From SG8-41 sp035574195 (GTDB lineage: Bacteria > Pseudomonadota > Gammaproteobacteria > Burkholderiales > SG8-41): a stretch of 17,487 nt of DNA. Positions 8,051 through 14,102 of the stretch are shown here, one piece after another. Under the pieces are notes generated by a model. That model was not told where the DNA came from and searched no databases. It saw only the letters and a list, made by a program, of their open reading frames with translations. Numbering within the stretch: the first letter of the stretch is position 1; each line of letters starts with the position of its first letter. The stretch spans positions 1-17,487 of the forward strand of contig DATLZE010000018.1 of NCBI GenBank assembly GCA_035574195.1, given 5' to 3'. A program made the translations under genes and the position numbers.

Positions 8051-8698
8051 TCAGACCGGCGAGGCGGAGCGCACAATGCCCTCGGGGTGAATTTCGGCGT
8101 GCGCTACGGCCTCGAGCCGCGCCTCGATTTCCGCGGGCGGCAGGGTGAGGCCCTCGACGACCGTCTCGATCATCTGTTCGGCGCGCGCCCGCAGCGCCTC
8201 GGGATCGAGCTGGCGGATCGGGTTCTCGGTCTGCGCGACGATCACGTAGGGCCAACCCTGGGTCGCGGCCATGCGCCGCGCGAACCGCGCGAACGTATCG
8301 GTGACCACCATCACCGTGGGAACGCCCCGCTCCTCCAGGGCCGGCGTGACGTGGCTACACCACGTCGTGCACGAGCCTCAGTCGCCGGTCGCGGTGACGA
8401 CGACGTCCACCCGCTGCGCGAGATCGTCAAGCTGCCCGCGCATGGTGTCGAGGAGCTTGCCGGTGCGGATCGGCAGCTCCCGCACGGGCTGCTCCATCAC
8501 CACGTCTTTCAGCCGGAAGCGCTCCCCGAGCAGCGTGCCGATCGCGCGCAGGATTTCCACCGCCGAGGGCCGCCAGTTGGGCAGCAGCCCCACGATCTTG
8601 CCGTCGAGCGTCGCGGGGCGCGGGGCGAGCCGGTTGCGGGGGCCGCTCTCGTCGAGATAGACGGGCAGCGGCGAGAGCATCGTGAGGCTGAGCGTCAT
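8051..8698 (-). CDS. UGSC-family selenoprotein with in-frame TGA = selenocysteine
   Basis: A 215-residue protein read through a TGA at 8378-8380 (residue 107). Upstream the frame reads LAPRPATLDGKIVGLLPNW, then VDVVVTATGD. After the TGA it continues without any frame change as GSCTTWCSHVTPALEERGVP and on to a normal TGA stop at 8051-8053. The motif G-D-U-G-S-C and the flanking sequence match the UGSC family known from selenoprotein surveys, in which U is replaced by Cys in some members. The family is thought to be redox-active, but its reaction is unknown. U107 with C110 (U-x2-C) would be the redox pair, and C114 is a third thiol. A bacterial SECIS-like hairpin follows the TGA. The start is taken at ATG 8698, since GAGGG lies six bases upstream. 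The ATG at 8704 directly abuts that GAGGG. A routine gene caller would give two fragments (8378-8704 and 8051-8314). Confidence 0.92.
8348..8380 (-). promoter_or_regulatory. Bacterial SECIS element (UGA plus stem-loop) in the UGSC gene
   Basis: On the minus strand the TGA (8378-8380) is followed by 11 bases, then a perfect 7-bp stem, GACGTGG (8366-8360) with CCACGTC (8354-8348), closing the 5-base loop TGTAG. The loop begins 18 nt after the UGA and has G as its second base. Bacterial SECIS elements recognised by SelB sit directly downstream of UGA, with a small loop and a G in its first two positions, usually about 16-37 nt from the UGA, so all listed criteria are met. The GGC right after the UGA could also pair with GCC further down to form a lower stem. 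Confidence 0.85.
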
Positions 8699-8732
8699 TC
8701 CCATCCCTCGCAGGGGGTGATTCGCGCAGGGG

Positions 8733-8762
8733 ATGTTAATTCGGCGCTCCGCGCGGGGTCAA
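8733..8762 (-). promoter_or_regulatory. Candidate sigma-70 promoter of the selenoprotein operon
   Basis: The minus strand has TTGACC (8762-8757, five of six matches to the -35 consensus), 18 bases, then TAACAT (8738-8733, four of six matches to the -10). This ends 34 bp before the ATG at 8698, leaving a short leader that includes the GAGGG ribosome-binding site. The AT-rich -10 stands out in the GC-rich surroundings. Confidence 0.5.
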
Positions 8763-8801
8763 GAACGGCGTGTGCGCTGATCGCGCGCATCGGCCTTGCC
8801 T

Positions 8802-8807
8802 TATGAT
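8802..8807 (+). promoter_or_regulatory. Candidate -10 box for the CodA-like gene
   Basis: TATGAT matches five of six bases of the sigma-70 -10 hexamer. Only a poor -35 is seen upstream (CTGATC at 19-bp spacing). If used, transcription would begin around 8813-8815, giving a leader of about 70 bases before the GTG at 8885 and making the ATG at 8813 unusable as a start. Confidence 0.35.
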
Positions 8808-8884
8808 TCGGAATGAAGCCGGGGCCGGATTTCCACATTCCGGACGGGGAATCCGGCTGCCGTTTCGTTCGAGGAGGAAGCCGC

Positions 8885-10123
8885 GTGGCCTACGATCTTG
8901 TCATTCGCAACGCGCGGCTCGCCGACGGCGAGCGCGCGCGCGCGCCGAGCGACATCGCGATCGCGAACGGGCGCATCGCCGCTATCGCGCCCCGCATCGA
9001 GCACGCAGGCGAGAGCGTGGACGCCGGCGGGCGCCTGGTGTCGGCGGGACTGGTCGAGAGCCATTTCCACCTCGACAAGGCGCGCATTCTCGACCGCGTC
9101 GCTGCCCTCGCGGACCGGCGCGCGACCGACTACATGAAGCGCACTTCCGCGGTCAAGCACACGTTCACGGTGGAGGACGTCTACGCGCGCGCCTCCGCGA
9201 CCCTCGAGCAGTGTCTGGTGAACGGCGTCACGCATATGCGCACCCACGTCGAGGTGGATCCCAACGTCGGACTGCGCGGCTTGGAAGCGATCGAGCGCCT
9301 GGCGAAAGACTACGCCTGGGCGATCGACCTCCAGCTCTGCGTGTTCCTCCAAGAGGGCTGGACCGGAGTGCCGGGAGCCGAGACCAACGTCCGGGCGGCG
9401 CTCGAGCGCGGGGCGCGGGTGATCGGGGGCGCGCCGCGCTACGACACCGACCGCGCTGCCCAGATCCGGCGCATCTTCGAGCTCGCGCGCGAGTACGACG
9501 CGGACGTAGACATCCACCTCGACGGCGGCTACACCACCCACGACATGGACATCTTTCTGGTGTGCGACCTCACCGACCGCATCGGCTGGGGCGGGCGCGT
9601 GGCGGTCGGCCACGGCAACAAATATTCGTGCCTGCCGCCGCACGAGCTCGCGGCGCTGGGGCGGCGGCTCGCGGACTCGGGCGTCGCGGTGACGGTGCTC
9701 CCGGCGACCGACCTCTTCACCAGCGGGCGCCACCTCGAGCACAGCGTGATCCGGGGAGTGGCCGACGCGAACGCGCTGATCGAGCAGGGGGCGAACTGCT
9801 CGATCGCGACCAACAACGTGTTGAATCCCTTCACGCCCTACGGCGATTGCTCGCTGGTGCGGATTGCGAACCTCTACGCCAACGTCGTGCAGCGCTGCTC
9901 GGAGCGAGACCTGGCCGAGTGTTTCGCGATGGTGAGCGCGCGGCCCGCGCGCATCCTGCGCCTGGACGAGTACGGGGTCGCGGTCGGCAATCCGGCCGAT
10001 CTCGTGCTGTGGGACGCGAGCACGCCGGCCGAGGTGATCGCGACCGTGGCGCAGCCGCTCGCGGGCTTCAAGCGCGGGCGGCGCGTGTTCACTCGCGACA
10101 CTCCCGTGCTGCACCGGCCCTGA
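8885..10123 (+). CDS. Cytosine-deaminase-like (CodA-related) amidohydrolase with altered active site
   Basis: A 412-residue metal-dependent amidohydrolase. The start is GTG at 8885, with GAGGAGGAAG ending four bases before it. An in-frame ATG at 8813 lacks such a site and falls about where transcription would begin. The N-terminal small beta domain (YDLVIRNARL) leads to the metal motif ESHFHLDKA (H60, H62). Further on are THVEVDP (120-126), DIHLDGG (H211), VGHGNKYS (H243), ATDLFTSGRH (274-283) and TNNVLNPFTPYGD (309-321). In E. coli CodA the last block is HDDVFDPW, with Asp313 as metal ligand, and the H211 block is HCDE, with catalytic Glu217. Here those positions appear to be N310 and G214. 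The C-terminus (GVAVGNPADLVLWD) is typical of the superfamily. The fold is confident but the reaction is not: cytosine deamination should not be assumed. It is divergent from the selenoprotein operon. Confidence 0.85.
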   Translation: MAYDLVIRNARLADGERARAPSDIAIANGRIAAIAPRIEHAGESVDAGGRLVSAGLVESHFHLDKARILDRVAALADRRATDYMKRTSAVKHTFTVEDVYARASATLEQCLVNGVTHMRTHVEVDPNVGLRGLEAIERLAKDYAWAIDLQLCVFLQEGWTGVPGAETNVRAALERGARVIGGAPRYDTDRAAQIRRIFELAREYDADVDIHLDGGYTTHDMDIFLVCDLTDRIGWGGRVAVGHGNKYSCLPPHELAALGRRLADSGVAVTVLPATDLFTSGRHLEHSVIRGVADANALIEQGANCSIATNNVLNPFTPYGDCSLVRIANLYANVVQRCSERDLAECFAMVSARPARILRLDEYGVAVGNPADLVLWDASTPAEVIATVAQPLAGFKRGRRVFTRDTPVLHRP

Positions 10124-10347
10124 GAGCGCGCGCCGGACCGAAGCGCTCGTGCCGGCAGGCGGCCAGCCCTCGCTTCGCTCCTGGGCGAGGGAGGAGCCAG
10201 ACCCCCCTTTTCCCGACGAGGGCGAGGCGAGGTCTTGAAAAGGGCGCCCGCGCGCCTTCGGGCCGCCTGACTCCGCGGCCTGCTCGCCGCCGGGCGGGCG
10301 GGGCGGCGCGAAGCGAGGAGGGTGATCGCAGGGCGCCGAGGGGCGCT
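10124..10347. other. Convergent intergenic region with nested inverted repeats
   Basis: This lies between the 3' ends of the CodA-like and M20 genes. CCCTTTTC (10205-10212) pairs with GAAAAGGG (10237-10244) across 24 bases, and CCTCGCTTC near 10168 pairs with GAAGCGAGG near 10311. GGGCGCCC at 10242-10249 is a palindrome. No stem is followed by a T-run, so this is not a standard intrinsic terminator. No open frame with a ribosome-binding site is credible here. Confidence 0.45.
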
Positions 10348-11601
10348 TCAGCGGTTCGCCAGCTCGACGAGCGCGGCGGTGAGCACGCGCGCTCCGGCGG
10401 CGAGGTCGCCCGGCCTCGCGTTCTCGGCCTCGTTGTGGCTCACGCCCTTCTCGCACGGCACGAAGATCATGCCGGTCGGGCAGACCCGCGCCAGGTACAT
10501 CGCATCGTGGCTCGCGCCCGAGGGCAGGCGCATCGAGGAAAGCTCGAGCTCCGCGGCGCATCGCTCGATCGTGTCCACGACCCGAGGATCGAACGCGCAG
10601 GGATCGTCGGCGAGCGTCGGCGTGACTTTCACGCGGCAGCGTTGCGCGGCCTTGCGTGCGGCCGGCTCGACCGCATCGCCCAATCGCGCGATGGTCGCAG
10701 GGTCGGGGTGGCGCAGATCCACCGAGAAGAGCACATGGCTCGCGACCGAGTTGGGCGAGTTCGGCGCGACCAGCATCCTGCCCACCGTGAAGCGCACCGT
10801 ATCGGTGTCGTCGCGCGCGAGCTCCTGCAGCGCGTGGATGATCGCGATCGCCTCGCGCAGCGCGTCGCGCCGCAGCGCGAGTGGCGTCGTGCCGGCGTGC
10901 GCGGTCTCGCCGAACACTTCCACTTCGAACCAGCGCAGGCCCTGGATGCCGGTGACGACCCCGATGGTCTTGTGCTCGAGCTCGAGCCGCGGCCCCTGCT
11001 CGATGTGGGCCTCGATATAGGCTGCGGCGGCAGTGCCGAAGGCGCGCGGCGCCGCTTCGGGAATGGCGGCGAGCGTCCGCGCGAGCGCATCCTTGAGCGC
11101 GACGCCGTCGTTGTCGCGGACCTCCAGGAACTCCTCGAGCCGGCGCGCCCCGGTATGCACCGCCGAGCCCATGGTGCACGGAGGGAAGCGGCTGCCTTCC
11201 TCGTTGGCCCAGGCCACGAGCTCGACCGGGCGCCGCGTCTTCACGCCCGCCTCCTCGAGCGCTTCGAGCGCCTCGAGCCCGGCGAGCACGCCGTAGATGC
11301 CGTCGAAGCGGCCGCCGCGCGGCTGGCTGTCCATGTGGCTGCCGGTCATGACCGGCGCGGCCGCGGAGTCTTTTCCCGGCCGCCGCACGAAGAGGTTGCC
11401 GATCGCGTCCACGGCCACGGCGAAGCCGCGCGCGCGGGCCCACGCGAGCAGCAGCTTGCGCGCGGCGATGTCCTCCTCGGAGAACGCCGCGCGGTTGACG
11501 CCGCCCCCGGCGCTGGCGCCGATTTCCGCCATCGCCATGTGCCGCTCCCACAACCGCCGCCCGTCCACCCGGGCGGCCGCCGCGCGCGCGTCCCCCCTCA
11601 T
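10348..11601 (-). CDS. M20-family amidohydrolase (N-carbamoyl-L-amino acid / allantoate type)
   Basis: A 417-residue binuclear-metal hydrolase of the Zn-dependent hydantoinase/carbamoylase subgroup of peptidase family M20, which cleaves N-carbamoyl amino acids, ureidoglycine-type compounds or allantoate. Metal and catalytic residues: H89 (TGSHMDS), D100 (GRFDGIYG), the Glu pair E134/E135 (WANEEGSRF), H199 (AHIEQGP) and H389 (GVSHNEAE). The lid/dimerisation domain begins at about residue 210 and contains GETAHAGTTP (231-240). IEQGPRLE and SGASHDAMYLA (361-371) are typical of HyuC/AmaB/AllC. The ATG at 11601 overlaps the TGA of the upstream Bug receptor gene (ATGA), and this fixes the start although the frame is open to 11640. 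The coupling suggests that the receptor delivers the substrate or a related compound. Exact substrate not decidable. Confidence 0.92.
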   Translation of the reverse strand: MRGDARAAAARVDGRRLWERHMAMAEIGASAGGGVNRAAFSEEDIAARKLLLAWARARGFAVAVDAIGNLFVRRPGKDSAAAPVMTGSHMDSQPRGGRFDGIYGVLAGLEALEALEEAGVKTRRPVELVAWANEEGSRFPPCTMGSAVHTGARRLEEFLEVRDNDGVALKDALARTLAAIPEAAPRAFGTAAAAYIEAHIEQGPRLELEHKTIGVVTGIQGLRWFEVEVFGETAHAGTTPLALRRDALREAIAIIHALQELARDDTDTVRFTVGRMLVAPNSPNSVASHVLFSVDLRHPDPATIARLGDAVEPAARKAAQRCRVKVTPTLADDPCAFDPRVVDTIERCAAELELSSMRLPSGASHDAMYLARVCPTGMIFVPCEKGVSHNEAENARPGDLAAGARVLTAALVELANR

Positions 11602-12563
11602 TCGATACGCGCGCCGGACTTGCGCACCACCCGGCCCCACTTCTCGATGTCGGAGCGCAACACCGCGGCGAACTGCTCCGGCGTGCTCGGGTGGAGCACG
11701 GCGCCGCGGGCGAGCATCGTTTTCTGGGTCTCCGGGCTCGACAGGATTTTCACGATCTCGGCATTGAGCTTGGCGACGAGATCCCGGGGCGTGCCCGCCG
11801 GCACCATGATCCCGAACCAGTTATCGGCCTCGAAGCCCTTGAGCGTCTCGCCGATGGTGGGCAGCTCGGGGATCGCGGGCGAGCGCCTGGAGGCCGCCAC
11901 CGCGATCCCGCGCAGCCGCCCGGAGTGCACGTGCGGCAGCGCCGGCGGGATGCTGTCGAAGAACACTTGGATGTTGCCGGCCATGAGGTCGGTCAGCCCC
12001 GGCGCGCTGCCCTTGTACGGCACCATCTGGATGCGGATGCCGGCGAGGTCCTTGAAGAGCTCGGTCTCGAGGTGCGAGAGCGTGCCGTTGCCCTGCAGTC
12101 CCCAGTTGAGCTCGCCGGGGCGCGCCCTGGCGAGCGCGATCAGTTCCTTCACCGTTTTCGCTGGAAGCGAGGGATGGGTGAGCAGGATGTGCGAGATGTT
12201 GGCGGCGAGGGTGACGGGCGCCAGATCCCGCAGCAGATCGTAGGGCAGCTTCGAGTAGAGCGTCATGCTCGTCGCGTGGGTGGTGGCCGCCGCCATCAGC
12301 AGCGTGTAGCCGTCGGGAGCGGCCTTGGCCACGGCCTCGGCGCCGATATTGCCGCCCGCCCCGGGCCGGTTGTCCACCACGATCTGCTGGCCCCACGAGC
12401 GGGTCAATTCCTGGCCGATCGTGCGCGCGAGAATGTCGGCGGCGCCCGCCGGCGGGAACGGCACCACGATGCGAACCGGCTTCGCGGGGTAGGACTGCGC
12501 GAGGAGCGGCGCGGCGCTGGCCGCGAGCAGGCAGGCGCACAGGAGGCGAAGGGATGCGACCAA
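11598..12563 (-). CDS. Bug/TctC-family periplasmic solute-binding protein (receptor 1)
   Basis: A 321-residue extracytoplasmic receptor of the tripartite tricarboxylate transporter type, the Bug family that is greatly expanded in betaproteobacteria. Signal peptide at residues 1-22 (LLCACLLAASAAPLLAQ). The mature protein begins YPAKPVRIVVPFPPAGAADILAR and continues with QQIVVDNRPGAGGNIGAEAVAKAAPDGYTLL, TLAANISHILLTHPSLPAKT and MVPYKGSAPGLTDLMAGNIQVFFDS, all family landmarks. The start is TTG at 12563, supported by AAAGGAG with five bases between it and the TTG. No TctA or TctB membrane subunit lies in the window, so it is an orphan receptor here. It overlaps the M20 hydrolase by ATGA and is divergent from MmgE/PrpD 1. 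Ligand unknown; many Bug proteins bind small carboxylates or amides. Confidence 0.95.
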   Translation of the reverse strand: MVASLRLLCACLLAASAAPLLAQSYPAKPVRIVVPFPPAGAADILARTIGQELTRSWGQQIVVDNRPGAGGNIGAEAVAKAAPDGYTLLMAAATTHATSMTLYSKLPYDLLRDLAPVTLAANISHILLTHPSLPAKTVKELIALARARPGELNWGLQGNGTLSHLETELFKDLAGIRIQMVPYKGSAPGLTDLMAGNIQVFFDSIPPALPHVHSGRLRGIAVAASRRSPAIPELPTIGETLKGFEADNWFGIMVPAGTPRDLVAKLNAEIVKILSSPETQKTMLARGAVLHPSTPEQFAAVLRSDIEKWGRVVRKSGARIE

Positions 12564-12601
12564 GGCCTCTCCTTTGAGCGAGTCTGCTTCGGCGTGACTG
12601 C

Positions 12602-12629
12602 GGATCTATAAGGATACCCGAAAAGATCC
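12602..12629. promoter_or_regulatory. Candidate operator/promoter patch between receptor 1 and MmgE/PrpD 1
   Basis: In the 180-bp divergent region, GGATCT (12602-12607) and AGATCC (12624-12629) form an inverted repeat with 16 bases between, enclosing TATAAGGATA, the most AT-rich spot nearby. TATAAG (12607-12612) would be a five-of-six -10 for the plus strand, without a clear -35. The arrangement could be a regulator site controlling both directions, but no regulator gene lies in the window. Further on, AGCCG-CCTG-CGGCT (12632-12645) is a small hairpin. Confidence 0.3.
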
Positions 12630-12743
12630 CGAGCCGCCTGCGGCTGAAAAGCGGGGCCGCGGTGGAGTAACATTTGGCGCGAGCGACGGCGATTGCCGGC
12701 CGGGGAGGCCGGGACGCTACCTCGTTTTCCGCGGCCTCGTTTT

Positions 12744-14102
12744 ATGGACACGATGATCGAGCGGCTGGCCGACTACGCGGCCGCGCTGCGCTTCGAGGAC
12801 CTGACCGACGAGGCGGTGCACGAGTGCAAGCGCCGGCTCGTGGACACGCTCGGCTGCCTCGTCGGTGGCTTCGACGCCGAGCCCTCCCGGATCGCGCGCG
12901 CGATCGCGCGGCGCGCCCGCGGCACGCCCGCGGCGCGCATCCTCGGCACCCAGGAGCCCACTACGCCGGAGCTCGCGGCGTTCGCGAACGGCGTCGCGCT
13001 GCGCTATCTCGATTTCAACGACGCCTACTTCATGAAGTCGGCCGGCCACCCGAGCGACGTCTTCGCGGCGGTGCTCGCCGTGGCGGACGCGGTGCGCGCG
13101 GACGGCCGCGGCGTGATCACGGCCGCGGCGCTCGCCTACGAGGTGTTCTGCAACTTCTCCGACACGGTGCCGCGCGAGCGGGGCTGGGACCATGTCGTCT
13201 ACGGCGCGCTCGCCTGCGCCGTCGGTGCGGGGAAGCTCCTCGGGCTCTCGCGCGCCCAGATGGGCCAAGCCGTCGCGCTCGCTGCCGTCCCCAACATGGC
13301 GCTCGAGCAGACGCGCACCGACGAGCTTTCGATGTGGAAAGGCTGCGCGGCGGCGAACGCGGCGCGCAACGGCCTGTTCGCGGCCTTGCTCGCCCGGGAA
13401 GGACTGACCGGACCGGAGCAGGCGATCGAGGGCCGCTGGGGGATGCAGCATGCGCTCGGGCGCTTCGAGTGGGCGCCCTTCGGCGGGCGCGGCGGACCGT
13501 TCCGCGTGACCCAGAGCCATATCAAGTATTTCCCGGCGGTAGTGCATGCACAGTCCCCGATCACGGTCGCACTCGATCTCTACGGCAAGCTCGCTCCGGG
13601 CGACATCGAGGCGATCACCGTGGACACCTACTGGGTCGCGCGGCGCTACGCCGAGCGCTCGAACGCGCTGTGGAACCCCGCCACGCGCGAGACCGCCGAC
13701 CACAGTATCCCCTACTGTGTGGCGGTGGCGCTGCTCGACGGCGAGGTGACGGGCGCGAGCTTCGGCGAGCAGCGCATCCGTGACCCGCGCATCCGGCGCC
13801 TGATCGAGCGCACGACGCTGCGCGAGAATCCCGAGTACACCAAGGCGCACCCGCACGAATGGCCGTGCCGCATCGAGGTGGCGCTGCGCGGGGGCGGGCG
13901 CGTCGCGGCGCAGGCGCGCTACTTCAAGGGACATGTCCGCCGGCCGCTCACCGACGAGGAGGTGGAGCGCAAGTTCCGCGCGCTCGCGGGCAGGCACCTC
14001 GCCGCGGAGCGCATGGATGCGCTGCTCTCGGAGGCATGGGCGCTCGAGCGCATCTCCGACGCGACCGAGCTGCTCTCGCTGCTCGAATTCAGTCGCCCTT
14101 GA
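12744..14102 (+). CDS. MmgE/PrpD family protein 1 (2-methylcitrate dehydratase-like)
   Basis: A 452-residue member of the MmgE/PrpD family, which includes 2-methylcitrate dehydratase, cis-aconitate decarboxylase and iminodisuccinate epimerase and acts on small di- and tricarboxylates. Landmarks: the N-terminal helical domain beginning IERLADYAAALRFEDL; RYLDFNDAYFMKSAGHPSD (87-105), closely like the PrpD active-site segment with Asp and His; a MWKGCAAANAARNG block (197-210), the family's Lys-containing conserved segment; and ADHSIPYCVAVALLDGE, equivalent to the DHYIQYMVAV region of PrpD. The C-terminal part (about 270-420) is the small alpha/beta domain. The ATG at 12744 is chosen because homology starts there; no good ribosome-binding site is visible, and an in-frame TTG lies at 12693. 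It is divergent from receptor 1. Its end overlaps the end of receptor 2 by 14 bp. Confidence 0.9.
   Translation: MDTMIERLADYAAALRFEDLTDEAVHECKRRLVDTLGCLVGGFDAEPSRIARAIARRARGTPAARILGTQEPTTPELAAFANGVALRYLDFNDAYFMKSAGHPSDVFAAVLAVADAVRADGRGVITAAALAYEVFCNFSDTVPRERGWDHVVYGALACAVGAGKLLGLSRAQMGQAVALAAVPNMALEQTRTDELSMWKGCAAANAARNGLFAALLAREGLTGPEQAIEGRWGMQHALGRFEWAPFGGRGGPFRVTQSHIKYFPAVVHAQSPITVALDLYGKLAPGDIEAITVDTYWVARRYAERSNALWNPATRETADHSIPYCVAVALLDGEVTGASFGEQRIRDPRIRRLIERTTLRENPEYTKAHPHEWPCRIEVALRGGGRVAAQARYFKGHVRRPLTDEEVERKFRALAGRHLAAERMDALLSEAWALERISDATELLSLLEFSRP

Noticed and set aside
8378..8380. TGA as an ordinary stop, making the UGSC locus a pseudogene or two separate small genes
   Set aside because: The frame is unchanged across the TGA, the conserved motif spans it, both halves look constrained, the second half has no ribosome-binding site of its own at 8314, and a SECIS-like hairpin is present.
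8813..8884. ATG at 8813 as the start of the CodA-like protein
   Set aside because: There is no ribosome-binding site, the added residues do not match the family, and a candidate -10 box ends just six bases before it. The GTG at 8885 has a strong purine-rich site.
8770..12243. Very long plus-strand open frame (1157 codons), with comparable long frames at 6290-8806 and 3191-5197 plus and 8801-11551 minus
   Set aside because: These are opposite-strand or off-frame shadows of recognisable genes in very GC-rich DNA. Their translations are Arg/Ala/Gly/His-rich, match no family and cross the ends of several real genes.
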